Source of the DNA: Mesonia sp. K7
GTDB taxonomy: Bacteria > Bacteroidota > Bacteroidia > Flavobacteriales > Flavobacteriaceae
DNA length: 64,000 nucleotides
Assembly (NCBI RefSeq): GCF_003233725.1
Contig: NZ_QKQV01000014.1
Coordinates: forward strand, 1 to 64,000
Direction of reading: 5' to 3'
How positions within the stretch are numbered: position 1 is the first letter of the stretch; every line of letters starts with the position of its first letter. Below, one piece after another: positions 34,862 through 44,136 of the stretch. Below the pieces are notes generated by a model. It saw only the letters and a list, made by a program, of their open reading frames with translations. It searched no databases and had not been told where the DNA came from. The position numbers and the translations under genes are program-made.

Positions 34862-35295
34862 GAAAACTCATCTTTGTTTTGATGATGATAAACTTCATCG
34901 CTTGTAAAGATAAAAAAGGAAAAAACACTACCGAAGATTATACTTCGGTAAATAGCAATCAGCTTATTGTCGAGCAGGAACAATCAGGCAAAGCGATTTA
35001 TACCGAGTTTTGTGTACAATGCCATTTGCCTAACGGTAAAGGAATTCCAAAAATATATCCACCACTGCGCGACTCTGATTGGTTAAAAAACAAGCGTACC
35101 GAAAGTATCCATGCTGTAAAATATGGTTTAAGCGGAGAAATTACCGTCAACGGAAAACCCTACGAAAATATCATGACGCCTTTAGGTCTTACCGACGAGG
35201 AAGTGGTAGATGTAATGAATTATATCATGAACGCATGGGGAAATAAAGAAGAAAACCCAGTGACTTTAGAAGAAGTGAAACGTGTGAAAAAGTAA
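34858..35295 (+). CDS. c-type cytochrome, lipoprotein
   Basis: This 145-residue protein has a lipobox FIAC (Cys16) and one haem-binding motif CVQCH followed by LPNGKGIPKIYPPL, typical of small class I cytochromes c. A distal ligand Met is likely in ENIMTPLG. It starts inside the stop codon of the PQQ dehydrogenase gene, so the two are co-translated and probably form an electron-transfer pair on the periplasmic side. Confidence 0.9.
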   Translation: MRKLIFVLMMINFIACKDKKGKNTTEDYTSVNSNQLIVEQEQSGKAIYTEFCVQCHLPNGKGIPKIYPPLRDSDWLKNKRTESIHAVKYGLSGEITVNGKPYENIMTPLGLTDEEVVDVMNYIMNAWGNKEENPVTLEEVKRVKK

Positions 35296-35359
35296 AGTTT
35301 AATTTGAAATCGAAATTGAATCCTAAAAATATTTTCATCTGATTTCTTAAGTTTTTATG

Positions 35360-35893
35360 CTATAATTTAGCCCCAATTTTCTCTATCGTATTCCAATTGC
35401 GGGTAGTGAGTTTTTTATTAAAAGCTTTATCCATCTTTTCCATGGCTTTGGTAGTTTTACTTTTAGTGAGGTCTAAAACAGAAAACAGTTCCTCATCGGT
35501 AATTTTGACAAAAGTAAAGGATTCGTCTTCCATTTCTTTAAGTGAGATGCTTTTATCTAATTTTTCGTACAAAAAGCTCACATAAAGCCGGATGTCTTTG
35601 TGAACCTTTACTTGCTGAAAAGGCTTGGATGCTAACATGGCTAAAATAACCTCTTTACTTCTTATCACTGTTGGTATCGGAAACTGAAAATGACTTTCGA
35701 GTAAGATAGTAAGTTCGTGTTCTAGTTTTTCCGTAGAAGCCACTTCAGTATCTAGAATAATATTGCCTGAATTGAGTAATGTCAAGATGTTTTTATAGTT
35801 ATTTTTTTCTAGAAGTGTCTTCAGTTCTTTCATCGGAGCTTTGTGGTGACCGCCGACGTTAATTCCTCTTAGAAAAGCAACGTAAGTTTGCAT
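35360..35893 (-). CDS. DUF1697 family protein
   Basis: This 177-residue cytosolic protein matches DUF1697, with the N-terminal YVAFLRGINVGGHHKAPMKEL and TLLNSGNIILDTE segments and a C-terminal NTIEKIGAKL where family members have a TRNWNT motif (here TTRNWNTI). The family is widespread and uncharacterised; the N-terminal fold is suggested to be small alpha/beta. It stands alone, convergent with the cytochrome gene and divergent from the SRPBCC-DinB gene. Confidence 0.88.
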   Translation of the reverse strand: MQTYVAFLRGINVGGHHKAPMKELKTLLEKNNYKNILTLLNSGNIILDTEVASTEKLEHELTILLESHFQFPIPTVIRSKEVILAMLASKPFQQVKVHKDIRLYVSFLYEKLDKSISLKEMEDESFTFVKITDEELFSVLDLTKSKTTKAMEKMDKAFNKKLTTRNWNTIEKIGAKL

Positions 35894-35970
35894 AAAATTT
35901 TTGTTGGGTGTTTAAAACTAAAAAGAAAATTGCGATATTTGACTGTTAACAATCAAAAAATCACAAACTC

Positions 35971-37041
35971 ATGAAAATTTTAAAGTTTATAGGAATACTC
36001 ATTCTTTTAGTAATTGCCTTCTTCTTGATTGCAGGTTTGGTGATGCCAAAAGAGTTTACTTACGAAGAAGAAATCGTAATCAATCAACCTGAAGAGCAAG
36101 TGTTTGATTACATCAAACATCTAAAAAACCAAGACAATTATGGTACTTGGAACCAGATTGACCCAAATATGAAAAGTACCTACGAAGGTGAAGACGGAAC
36201 GGTTGGTTTTACGACCTTTTGGGAAAGTGAAAACTGGCAAGTAGGAAAAGGAAACCAGAAAATCGTCGATATCAAAGAAGGTGAAAGCATTTCTACAGAA
36301 ATAAGATTAGACGGTTGGGATGACCCGATGTTGGCAACCATGAGTACAGAACCGATTGGTGATAACCAGACGAAAGTTACATGGAAAAATGAAGGTCACA
36401 GTCCGTATCCGTTTAATGCCATGGCATTGTTTTTTGACATGTCCGATGATTTCGAAGAAGGTTTAGAAAACCTAAAAGAGGTACTGGAAGCACAAGAGAC
36501 GGTAGTAAAAGATGATGAATTAGCGGCATTGGTAGCACAATACAACCAAACCAAAGCAGCACTTATTGCAGAAGTAGAAGGCCTGTCTGAAGCACAACTT
36601 ACCTTTAAGCCTTCTCCAGACCAATGGTCGGTTGGGCAATGTGTCGATCACATCATCAAATCAGAAAAAGGATTACTCGATATGTTACAAACAGCAATGA
36701 CAGAGCAAAAACAAATATCCAGAGATTCGATTATGGTAAGTGACGAAGAACTAATGGGCTTTATTGTAAATAGAGAACAAAAAGCAAAAGCACCAGAAGC
36801 CATACAAGGAGAAAATGTGTATAAAGATGCCCAAACAGCGATCAAAGATTTTACAGCACAGCGAGAAGCCTCTATCGATTTTGTAAATAATTACTCTAGT
36901 GAGCAATTGCGTAATCAAGTCTTAGAGTCACCATCAGGTTATGTAGATGCGTATCAGTTTTTAAGCTTTATTTCTGGACACGGAACCAGACACACCGAAC
37001 AGATCAAGGAAGTAAAGGCAAATGCTAATTTTCCTAAGTAA
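35971..37041 (+). CDS. membrane-anchored SRPBCC-DinB fusion protein
   Basis: This 356-residue protein has one N-terminal membrane helix (5-25), an SRPBCC (polyketide cyclase/START-like) ligand-binding domain (about 28-172; INQPEEQVFDYIKHLKN), and a DinB-like four-helix domain (about 183-350). The DinB metal triad is present: His227 (CVDHI), His337 and His341 (GHGTRHTEQI). The anchor should place the domains either in the periplasm or on the inner leaflet. Each domain alone is common in Flavobacteria; the fusion with an anchor is less so. Function unknown; possibly a metal-dependent transferase on a hydrophobic substrate. Confidence 0.8.
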   Translation: MKILKFIGILILLVIAFFLIAGLVMPKEFTYEEEIVINQPEEQVFDYIKHLKNQDNYGTWNQIDPNMKSTYEGEDGTVGFTTFWESENWQVGKGNQKIVDIKEGESISTEIRLDGWDDPMLATMSTEPIGDNQTKVTWKNEGHSPYPFNAMALFFDMSDDFEEGLENLKEVLEAQETVVKDDELAALVAQYNQTKAALIAEVEGLSEAQLTFKPSPDQWSVGQCVDHIIKSEKGLLDMLQTAMTEQKQISRDSIMVSDEELMGFIVNREQKAKAPEAIQGENVYKDAQTAIKDFTAQREASIDFVNNYSSEQLRNQVLESPSGYVDAYQFLSFISGHGTRHTEQIKEVKANANFPK

Positions 37042-37049
37042 ATCATACG

Positions 37050-37140
37050 TCACCCTGAACTTTTTTCAGGGTCTCGTCTAAATTACTGCCCTACTTCTAT
37101 TTACTTCAGCTTCGTTCAACAGAGATAGCTCAGTGACCTA
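37050..37140. repeat. dispersed intergenic repeat, copy A
   Basis: It begins TCACCCTGAACTTTTTTCAG and continues GGTCTCGTCTAAAT; the right half is degraded to CAGCTTCGTTCAAC...CTCAGTGACC. It shares its left half with copies at 48979, 50764 and 60391. Confidence 0.7.
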
Positions 37141-37164
37141 GATAGGTTAAAAACAACAATTTTC

Positions 37165-37193
37165 TTCCCCTCTTTTTAGAGGGGAATATTTTT
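37165..37193 (+). terminator. terminator after the SRPBCC-DinB gene
   Basis: A 9-bp perfect stem (37165-37173 with 37178-37186), a 4-T loop and a following T-rich run. The rest of the 271-base gap 37042-37312 holds repeat copy A and the promoter below. Confidence 0.75.
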
Positions 37194-37276
37194 TAGAATA
37201 TATTCTGAAAAATAAGAAGCGTGTTTTTCTGCTGCTTGCTTTTATTTCTTTTTAAGCTTATTTCTATTCCTTTTTT

Positions 37277-37284
37277 TATCTTTG
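37277..37284 (+). promoter_or_regulatory. -7 box of the MBL-rhodanese gene
   Basis: TATCTTTG matches TAnnTTTG exactly, 28 bases before the ATG at 37313. Confidence 0.55.
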
Positions 37285-37312
37285 TTGTTTATACAAAAGC
37301 ATAGAAAAAGAA

Positions 37313-38665
37313 ATGAATATCAAACAATTTTCAGATAAAGCCTTGGCCCATTATTCGTATGCCATTCTTTCAGAGGGTAAAATGGTCATCATCGACCCTT
37401 CTAGAAATCCACAGCCATATTACGCTTACGCGGAAGAAAACAAAGCAAAAATCGTTGCGGTTATCGAGACACACCCGCATGCCGATTTTGTGAGTTCGCA
37501 TTTACAAATACACCAAGAAACAGGCGCAACCATTTATACCAGTCAATTGGTCGGTGCAGAGTACCCGCACGAGAGTTTTGATGACGGAAACATCATTACC
37601 TTAGGAAAAATTACCTTATCGGCAATCAATTCTCCAGGACATTCGCCAGATAGTATATGTGTATATGCAGAAAATAACGAAGATATCAACGATAAAGTTT
37701 TGTTTACAGGCGATACCATTTTTATAGGAAACGTAGGGAGACCAGATTTACGAGAAAATGTAGGGAATATGCAAGCCAAGCGAGAAGAATTGGCAAAAGC
37801 GATGTACAAGACCATTCAGACAAAATTCAATAATATACCCGACAATACCATCATTTATCCAGCTCATGGAGCAGGCTCACTTTGCGGAAAGAATATGAGT
37901 AGTGCTTCTTCCAGTACAATGGGCGAAGAAAGACAATCAAATTGGGCATTTCAGAAACAAACCGAAGAAGCTTTTGTAGCGGAAATATTAAAAGATCAGC
38001 CTATGGTGCCGCATTACTTTGGTTTCGACGTAGATACCAATAAAGCAGGTGCAGATCACTACGAAAGATCGGTAGGTAAAGTGCCAAGACTCATCAATCG
38101 TTCTAAAGTAGAAAAAAACATTTTGGTGATCGATACCCGTGAAATTTCTGACTTTAAAGCAGGGCATTTACCCAACAGTATTAACATCGAAGCAATAAGA
38201 GAAGCGCAGAAGTTAGAAACTTGGTTGGGTGCGATTGTAAAACCAAGAGAAGCTTTTTACCTGGTGGTCGATTCTGTCAATCAGTTTGATACTTATTTAG
38301 AGCGTATTGCTAAAATTGGTTATGAAAAACAACTTAAGGGAATTGTCACTATCGAACATCGTTTATTAAAAACTTCATCTAAAATTTCTGCCAACGAGCT
38401 TAAGGGTAATGAAGACAAGTATACTATTGTAGACATCAGAAACCTATCAGAAGTAGAAGAGAACAAACCTTTTGCCCATTCGGTACATATTCCGTTACAC
38501 GAGTTGCGAGATAGAGCACATCAAATCTCGAGTGCTAACGGAAAACCAATCGTTGTACATTGTGCTGCAGGTTATCGAAGTGCTGCTGGAAGTAGTATTT
38601 TGGAAAACACTTTTCACGAAGCAGAAATCTATGACCTAAGCGACGATATCAAAGCGTTTATGTAA
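37313..38665 (+). CDS. persulfide dioxygenase-like MBL-fold hydrolase with two rhodanese domains
   Basis: This 450-residue protein joins an ETHE1-like metallo-beta-lactamase domain (1-250) to two rhodanese domains. The metal site shows His54, His56 and Asp58 in THPHADFVSSH, a second His in NSPGHSPDS and Asp in FTGDTIFIGNVGRPDL. The first rhodanese (about 260-345) lacks an active cysteine, while the second (about 350-450) has Cys417 in VHCAAGYRS. Related CstB-type proteins oxidise persulfides to sulfite and move sulfane sulfur, protecting from sulfide. It has its own promoter; a small lipoprotein gene follows after 19 bases. Confidence 0.88.
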   Translation: MNIKQFSDKALAHYSYAILSEGKMVIIDPSRNPQPYYAYAEENKAKIVAVIETHPHADFVSSHLQIHQETGATIYTSQLVGAEYPHESFDDGNIITLGKITLSAINSPGHSPDSICVYAENNEDINDKVLFTGDTIFIGNVGRPDLRENVGNMQAKREELAKAMYKTIQTKFNNIPDNTIIYPAHGAGSLCGKNMSSASSSTMGEERQSNWAFQKQTEEAFVAEILKDQPMVPHYFGFDVDTNKAGADHYERSVGKVPRLINRSKVEKNILVIDTREISDFKAGHLPNSINIEAIREAQKLETWLGAIVKPREAFYLVVDSVNQFDTYLERIAKIGYEKQLKGIVTIEHRLLKTSSKISANELKGNEDKYTIVDIRNLSEVEENKPFAHSVHIPLHELRDRAHQISSANGKPIVVHCAAGYRSAAGSSILENTFHEAEIYDLSDDIKAFM

Positions 38666-38684
38666 CTCCTAAGATAAATTTTTA

Positions 38685-39176
38685 ATGAAGAAAACAACTG
38701 CCCTTTTTGTTTTTGCGTTTTTATGTTTGGCTTGTGTAGAAGAAAATACTAAAAGTGAAAGTTTACAAGATGAAATAAACAGTTTGCAAGCTAAAAATGA
38801 TTCGTTGACTAAATTACTACAAGACGCTGAAATCGAATCTATAGACAAAATAGAAGCAGAGATCCTTAAAGAAAATCAAGATTTACAAGTTGATAACTAT
38901 TGGTTCTCTCAGTACGATGGTGATGATTTTAAGAAAATGGGTATCGAAAATCCAAGGGAATATATCAAAAACGAATTGCGCAAAAAAACAGAGCTCATTC
39001 CACTAAAAGCTGTGGTTGGCGGAACGATGCGTTTTGGAAACATTCAACTTTTGAGCAACAAATGGCTTATTGCCGATTATAATGATGGACACATCGAAGG
39101 AAGAGCAATATACGAATACAGCATTGCCAAAAACAAAACGGTAAGTTTTAAAATTATAGATCAATTAAATCATTAA
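38685..39176 (+). CDS. coiled-coil lipoprotein of unknown function
   Basis: This 163-residue protein has lipobox CLAC (Cys17), a coiled-coil stretch (residues about 25-62, heptad-like SLQDEINSLQAKNDSLTKLL), and a globular C-terminal part with FKKMGIENPREYIKNELRKK and RFGNIQLLSNKWLIADYNDG. I do not recognise a family. It is followed by a terminator and lies behind the persulfide dioxygenase gene. Confidence 0.65.
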   Translation: MKKTTALFVFAFLCLACVEENTKSESLQDEINSLQAKNDSLTKLLQDAEIESIDKIEAEILKENQDLQVDNYWFSQYDGDDFKKMGIENPREYIKNELRKKTELIPLKAVVGGTMRFGNIQLLSNKWLIADYNDGHIEGRAIYEYSIAKNKTVSFKIIDQLNH

Positions 39177-39205
39177 AAAAGCCTCAACTAATGAGGCTTT
39201 TCCTA
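39177..39205. terminator. bidirectional terminator
   Basis: A 10-bp perfect stem (39177-39186 with 39192-39201) between converging genes, with T on the plus-strand side and T on the minus-strand side. Confidence 0.75.
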
Positions 39206-39247
39206 TTTCAAAATTTGTGGGTCTAACTGAAGCTTTAGCATGCTTTG

Positions 39248-39571
39248 CTAAAGACTATTAAAATGATATTCTCGCTCAACTTTTGCAATTCTTATATGGT
39301 AATGGGCATACCACTTTTCTTTACCTAATTGCTGTGCAATTTGGTGTTGCGTCTGAGTTTTCCAATCTTTAATAGCGTTTAGACTTTTCCAATAAGAAAC
39401 CGTAATCCCAATTTCACTTCGTGCAGAATCGAATCCTAAAAACCCAGGTTGTTTTTTTGCTTGAGCCACCATTTGTTCAGACATATGATAATAGCTTTTA
39501 TCATGTTTATCTTTGAGAGTAGAAACAAAAATGACTGCATAATAAGTTTGAAATCCAGGTTTTTCTTCCAT
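39248..39571 (-). CDS. antibiotic biosynthesis monooxygenase (ABM) domain protein
   Basis: This 107-residue protein has the dimeric ferredoxin-like ABM pattern: QTYYAVIFVSTL strand, helix MSEQMVAQAKKQPGFLGFDSAR, then GITVSYWKSLNAIKDWKTQTQH. The PGFLGFD and SYW segments are the most diagnostic. Family members oxidise quinols or degrade haem, but many small ABM proteins have no known substrate. It is a lone gene. Confidence 0.82.
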   Translation of the reverse strand: MEEKPGFQTYYAVIFVSTLKDKHDKSYYHMSEQMVAQAKKQPGFLGFDSARSEIGITVSYWKSLNAIKDWKTQTQHQIAQQLGKEKWYAHYHIRIAKVEREYHFNSL

Positions 39572-39604
39572 AAAATTAAAATTGAGTAACCGCTAAAGAT
39601 TTTT

Positions 39605-39612
39605 TATATTTA
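39605..39612 (+). promoter_or_regulatory. near-consensus -7 box of the acyl-CoA carboxylase operon
   Basis: TATATTTA differs from TAnnTTTG in the last base; 33 bases before the ATG at 39646. Confidence 0.35.
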
Positions 39613-39645
39613 CAACTTCCTAAAATTAATGAGAAAAAGACATTT

Positions 39646-40131
39646 ATGAGTCATAAATACCAAGTAATTGTAAATGAAGATTTACACTACGCACTTTCTA
39701 CTCAAGAGATACAAAATCTAGATATAACCAAGATAAACACTACTAAATATCATTTGGTGGAAAATTACCAATCGATAAAAGCAGAAATTATTTCTAGCAA
39801 TTTTCTTGAGCGTAAATATACTATTAGCATCAATGGCAATACTTATGAGACACATATCGAAACTCCATTAGACATTTTAATAGATCAAATGGGCTTATCG
39901 GTAAACGAAGGTCAAATGGTCAATGAGGTAAACGCCCCAATGCCAGGGTTAATTCTAGAAATTAGCGTAAACGAAGGTGACGAAATAAAAGAAGGTGACT
40001 TTTTGTTGGTGCTTGAAGCTATGAAAATGGAAAATACCATTACTTCACCACGTGACGGTGTAATTAAAAGTATTAGTGTGGCCAAAGGAGAAACTGTAGA
40101 TAAAAACCAAGTTTTAATAGTATTTGAATAA
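39646..40131 (+). CDS. biotin carboxyl carrier protein of acyl-CoA carboxylase
   Basis: This 161-residue protein carries a C-terminal biotinyl domain (about 94-161) with the biotinylation site EAMKME, Lys127. The N-terminal part (1-80) is beta-rich and may dock to the carboxylase. It carries CO2 as carboxybiotin from the biotin carboxylase to the carboxyltransferase encoded by the next two genes. The short size and the order carrier-AccC-PccB-like are typical of flavobacterial acyl-CoA carboxylases (propionyl-, methylcrotonyl- or acetyl-CoA). Confidence 0.9.
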   Translation: MSHKYQVIVNEDLHYALSTQEIQNLDITKINTTKYHLVENYQSIKAEIISSNFLERKYTISINGNTYETHIETPLDILIDQMGLSVNEGQMVNEVNAPMPGLILEISVNEGDEIKEGDFLLVLEAMKMENTITSPRDGVIKSISVAKGETVDKNQVLIVFE

Positions 40132-40234
40132 ATAACTTGTATAAGTAACATCATTCTGTATTTGATACGGAATCTCACCTGAAGAGGTGTTAAAACGAAT
40201 TCGGTATGATGTCAAGAAAAAACAAAAACAATAC

Positions 40235-41674
40235 ATGAAAAAAATATTAGTAGCCAATAGAGGAGAAATTGCTTTACGAGTGATGAAAACCATTAAAAAA
40301 ATGGGGATCAAAACCGTAGCGGTCTATTCAGAAGCCGATCGGAATTCACCTCATATAAAATTTGCAGATGAAGCGGTTTGTCTTGGTCCAGCACCAAGCA
40401 ACGAATCATACCTCAAGATGGATAAAATTATCGAAGTTTGTAAAGAACTTGGTGTTGATGGTGTCCATCCAGGCTATGGTTTTTTAAGTGAGAATGCCGC
40501 TTTTGCAGAACTGACAGAAAAAAACAACATTACTTTTATCGGGCCAAGATCAAAAGCCATTGAGGTGATGGGTAGTAAATTGGCTGCCAAAGAAACCGTA
40601 AAAGCCTACGATATTCCTATGGTTCCAGGGATAGACGAAGCGATAGAAGATGTAAACAAAGCCACGCAGATTGCAAGAGAGATAGGTTTTCCAATTTTGA
40701 TTAAAGCCTCTGCTGGCGGTGGCGGGAAAGGAATGCGTGTTGTCAACGAAGAAAAAGACCTTGAAGAACAGATGAAACGAGCGATTAGCGAAGCTAAATC
40801 TGCTTTTGGTGATGGTTCTGTTTTTATTGAAAAATATGTAGCATCTCCAAGACACATCGAGATACAAGTGCTTGCCGATACCCACGGAAATATTATTCAC
40901 TTAGTAGAAAGAGAATGTAGTATCCAGCGTCGTCACCAAAAAGTGGTTGAAGAAGCACCTTCGGTGGTTTTAGACGAAAGTCTGAGAGAAAAAATGGGTA
41001 ATGCTGCCGTAAAAGTGGCACGTTCTTGTGACTATGTCGGTGCAGGAACCGTAGAGTTTTTATTAGATGAGAATAAAAATTTCTATTTCTTGGAAATGAA
41101 TACCCGTTTACAAGTAGAACACCCAGTAACAGAACTCATCACTGGTGTCGATTTGGTCGAGCAACAGATAAAAATAGCTCGAGGCGAGGTGTTGGAAATT
41201 CAACAAGAAGATATCAAAATCAACGGTCATGCGATGGAATTGCGGGTGTATGCCGAAGATCCGTTGAACGATTTCTTACCAAGCGTAGGAAATTTAGAAA
41301 CCTACCAATTGCCTGTGGGTGAAAACATCCGTGTAGATAACGGTTTTGAAGAAGGAATGGATGTACCTATCTATTACGACCCCATGCTTTCAAAACTAAT
41401 TACTTATGGCAAGAATAGAGAAGAGGCTATCCAATTAATGATCGAGGCTATTGCCGATTATAAGGTAGAAGGTGTAAGTACTACTTTAGCTTTCGGGAAG
41501 TTTGTCATGGAGAACGAGCACTTTAAAAGTGGTGATTTCGACACCCATTTTGTCAAAAAATATTTTACTCCTGAAGCATTGAGTAAAAAAAATCAGGCAG
41601 AAGCCAAATTAGCGGCTAAGGTAGCTTTAGCACGTTACTTACAAGAAAAAAAATTATTAAAAACCCCTCATTAA
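40235..41674 (+). CDS. accC: biotin carboxylase subunit of acyl-CoA carboxylase
   Basis: This ATP-grasp enzyme carboxylates biotin using ATP and bicarbonate. N-terminal [17 protein letters not shown], the glycine-rich [14 protein letters not shown] loop, [14 protein letters not shown], and [15 protein letters not shown] (with metal- and biotin-contacting residues) are diagnostic. I place the start at ATG 40235, giving 479 residues; an in-frame GTG 48 bases upstream would add a 16-residue basic leader not seen in the family. It is the middle gene of the three-gene carboxylase operon. Confidence 0.94.
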   Translation: MKKILVANRGEIALRVMKTIKKMGIKTVAVYSEADRNSPHIKFADEAVCLGPAPSNESYLKMDKIIEVCKELGVDGVHPGYGFLSENAAFAELTEKNNITFIGPRSKAIEVMGSKLAAKETVKAYDIPMVPGIDEAIEDVNKATQIAREIGFPILIKASAGGGGKGMRVVNEEKDLEEQMKRAISEAKSAFGDGSVFIEKYVASPRHIEIQVLADTHGNIIHLVERECSIQRRHQKVVEEAPSVVLDESLREKMGNAAVKVARSCDYVGAGTVEFLLDENKNFYFLEMNTRLQVEHPVTELITGVDLVEQQIKIARGEVLEIQQEDIKINGHAMELRVYAEDPLNDFLPSVGNLETYQLPVGENIRVDNGFEEGMDVPIYYDPMLSKLITYGKNREEAIQLMIEAIADYKVEGVSTTLAFGKFVMENEHFKSGDFDTHFVKKYFTPEALSKKNQAEAKLAAKVALARYLQEKKLLKTPH

Positions 41675-41685
41675 ATCATATTTAT

Positions 41686-43227
41686 ATGAGTGATAATACA
41701 AAACAATTAGAAGAAAAGATTGCGCTTGCACATTTGGGCGGAGGAGAAAAACGAATCGAAAAGCAACACAGTAAAAATAAACTTACCGCAAGAGAGCGTG
41801 TAGAATATTTGCTGGATGAAGGTTCATTTGAAGAAATCGGACTTCTAGTAACGCACAGAACAACAGAGTTTGGACTCGATAAAGAAAAATATTACGGTGA
41901 TGGTGTAATTACCGGTTACGGAACTATTAACGGAAAGTTAGTCTATGTCTTTGCACAGGATTTTACGGTTTTTGGAGGAGCACTTTCAGAAACCCATGCC
42001 GAGAAAATCTGTAAAGTGATGGATTTGGCCGTGAAAGTAGGCGCACCAATGATTGGATTAAACGATTCTGGAGGAGCGAGAATTCAAGAAGGCGTTCGCT
42101 CGTTAGGCGGTTATGCCGATATTTTTCACCGTAACGTAAAAGCGTCGGGAGTGATTCCGCAGATTTCGGCAATTATGGGGCCTTGCGCTGGTGGAGCGGT
42201 TTATTCGCCTGCGATGACCGATTTTACGTTGATGGTGCAAAACACTAGTTATATGTTTGTGACAGGACCTAATGTGGTGAAAACGGTAACCAACGAAGAA
42301 GTAACTTCAGAAGAATTGGGAGGCGCAAGTACACATTCAACAAAATCAGGAGTGACGCACGTGACCAGTGCTAATGATGTGGCTTGTCTGGAAGATGTCA
42401 AAAAACTAATTAGCTATTTGCCTTCATCCAACAAAGAAAAGCCTGAAAAGTTGGCTTTTACTTTAGGTGACGAATACCGTGATGCCTTAGAAACCATCAT
42501 ACCAGATAGTTCTAATAAGCCTTATGATATGCATCATGTGATTAACGGGATTATTGATGCAGATTCTTTTTATGAAATTCACAAAGATTTTGCGGATAAT
42601 ATCATTGTAGGTTTTGCCCGCCTCGGCGGAAGAAGTATAGGGATCGTAGCCAACCAACCGATGAGTTTAGCTGGAGTTTTGGATGTCGATTCTTCTAGAA
42701 AAGCGGCAAGATTTACTCGTTTCTGTGACAGTTTTAATATTCCGTTGTTGGTGTTGGTTGATGTACCTGGTTTCTTACCAGGAACCGATCAAGAATGGAA
42801 CGGCATTATTTTGCACGGGGCAAAATTACTTTATGCTCTAAGCGAAGCCACCGTACCTAAAGTCACGGTGATTACCCGTAAAGCTTATGGTGGAGCTTAT
42901 GATGTGATGAATTCTAAACACATCGGTGCCGATATGAATTTTGCTTGGCCAACAGCAGAAATTGCCGTGATGGGAGCCAAGGGAGCTTCAGAGATTATCT
43001 TTAGAAAAGAAATTGCTAATGCCGATAATCCAGAAGAAAAACTAAAAGAAAAGGAAGCAGAGTATGCAGAGTTGTTTGCCAATCCGTTTGAAGCGGCCAA
43101 GCGTGGCTTTATCGATGAGGTGATCAGACCAAAGGAAACCCGTAGAAAACTAATCAAGGCGTATGCGATGTTAGAAAACAAAAAAGTATTGCGTCCTGAC
43201 CGTAAACACGGCAATATTCCACTTTAA
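41686..43227 (+). CDS. acyl-CoA carboxylase carboxyltransferase (PccB-like beta subunit)
   Basis: This 513-residue carboxyltransferase moves CO2 from carboxybiotin to an acyl-CoA. The full-length N+C domain architecture, with [59 protein letters not shown] and [12 protein letters not shown] in the N-domain and [23 protein letters not shown] and [10 protein letters not shown] in the C-domain, is the propionyl-CoA carboxylase beta pattern. It follows accC by 11 bases. Propionyl-CoA is the most likely substrate, but methylmalonyl- or acetyl-CoA specificity cannot be excluded. Confidence 0.9.
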   Translation: MSDNTKQLEEKIALAHLGGGEKRIEKQHSKNKLTARERVEYLLDEGSFEEIGLLVTHRTTEFGLDKEKYYGDGVITGYGTINGKLVYVFAQDFTVFGGALSETHAEKICKVMDLAVKVGAPMIGLNDSGGARIQEGVRSLGGYADIFHRNVKASGVIPQISAIMGPCAGGAVYSPAMTDFTLMVQNTSYMFVTGPNVVKTVTNEEVTSEELGGASTHSTKSGVTHVTSANDVACLEDVKKLISYLPSSNKEKPEKLAFTLGDEYRDALETIIPDSSNKPYDMHHVINGIIDADSFYEIHKDFADNIIVGFARLGGRSIGIVANQPMSLAGVLDVDSSRKAARFTRFCDSFNIPLLVLVDVPGFLPGTDQEWNGIILHGAKLLYALSEATVPKVTVITRKAYGGAYDVMNSKHIGADMNFAWPTAEIAVMGAKGASEIIFRKEIANADNPEEKLKEKEAEYAELFANPFEAAKRGFIDEVIRPKETRRKLIKAYAMLENKKVLRPDRKHGNIPL

Positions 43228-43380
43228 GTGAAATTGAAGGTAGGAGTTTTGGCGTTGAAGTTGTTATATAGATGAAACTAAAAGGGTTTTAAATCTTGTT
43301 AAGATTTCTTTAAAATGAGTTAATAAGGCTTCTTTTAAATTATTATTTAGTACTATTGAAAATCAAAATAAAAAAGAATT
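43228..43380. other. intergenic gap before the DUF4168 gene
   Basis: About 150 AT-rich bases without a clear hairpin terminator, repeat or exact -7 box. I see nothing further to annotate. Confidence 0.5.
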
Positions 43381-43836
43381 ATGAGAAAATTTAAAAGTTT
43401 ATTTGTGGCAATTGCATTAATGGCAGGTATTTCCTCTTTTGCACAAGAGGTAAAACCAGTTTCCGATGCAGAATTAAATACATTTGTAGAGGTTTTTAGT
43501 GAGCTACAAGCAGAAAACCAAAGTGCACAAAAAGAAATGATAGCTTTGATGGAAGCAGAAGGTTTGACCTTGGCACGTTTCCAAGCAATTCAACAAGCCC
43601 AAGCAACACCAGATGCGGAAATAGAATATACAGAAGCAGAAAAAGCAAAGTATGATAAAATAATCGCTGCAATCCAACGTATGCAACCTGCTTTACAAGC
43701 GAAAATGGCTGAAGTTGTAAAAGAAAAAGGTTTATCAATGCAACGTTACCAAGAGATTGGAACTCAAATCCAGACAAAACCAGAATTACAACAAAAAATT
43801 CAGGACAAAATGATGAAAGCTCAGACGCAAATGTAA
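43381..43836 (+). CDS. DUF4168 secreted protein
   Basis: This 151-residue protein has a signal peptide (about 1-21, ending SSFAQ). The mature part is almost wholly alpha-helical and rich in Gln, Glu, Lys and Ala, with paired motifs LTLARFQAIQQAQ and LSMQRYQEIGTQIQ, which are repeats of one helix unit. This matches DUF4168, small periplasmic helical proteins of unknown function. It is followed by a strong terminator. Confidence 0.82.
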   Translation: MRKFKSLFVAIALMAGISSFAQEVKPVSDAELNTFVEVFSELQAENQSAQKEMIALMEAEGLTLARFQAIQQAQATPDAEIEYTEAEKAKYDKIIAAIQRMQPALQAKMAEVVKEKGLSMQRYQEIGTQIQTKPELQQKIQDKMMKAQTQM

Positions 43837-43861
43837 TTTGGAGTTCATTATAATAAATAAA

Positions 43862-43888
43862 AAAGGAGGGAATTTCCCTCCTTTTTTA
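43862..43888. terminator. bidirectional terminator
   Basis: A 10-bp perfect stem (43862-43871 with 43875-43884) flanked by A- and T-runs, between the converging DUF4168 and PID-CTERM genes. Confidence 0.85.
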
Positions 43889-43915
43889 TTTCATCAACTA
43901 AAGGTTTTCAGTTCT

Positions 43916-44125
43916 TTAAGAGTCTTCTTTTTTGATTTTACGGTAACCGTAAATTGCCCCAGCTGCAATCCCTAAAGCAATCAAACCATCTATTGGAGCT
44001 CCAGAAGGAGTAGAATCATCTACATCATCAGGAAAACCAGGGATATCAGAAAAATCTTGTGCAGTTACAAAACTGCCTAGACAAACTGTAATTATAAGTG
44101 CTAATATATATCTAGTAATTTTCAT
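43916..44125 (-). CDS. small PID-CTERM sorting-domain protein
   Basis: This 69-residue protein has a signal peptide (about 1-22, ending FVTAQ), an acidic spacer (FPDDVDDSTPSG), and a C-terminal tripartite sorting signal: Pro44-Ile45-Asp46, a hydrophobic helix (GLIALGIAAGAIYGY) and a basic tail (RKIKKE). This is the PID-CTERM pattern of short Bacteroidetes exported proteins. The processing enzyme is not in view. It lies 11 bases downstream of the large T9SS lamin-tail protein gene on the same strand, so the two are probably one transcript. Confidence 0.85.
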   Translation of the reverse strand: MKITRYILALIITVCLGSFVTAQDFSDIPGFPDDVDDSTPSGAPIDGLIALGIAAGAIYGYRKIKKEDS

Positions 44126-44136
44126 GGGCTTTGATT

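Noticed and set aside
40187-40234. GTG start for biotin carboxylase
   Set aside because: The added 16 residues are basic and not seen in the family; ATG 40235 gives the usual [11 protein letters not shown] start.
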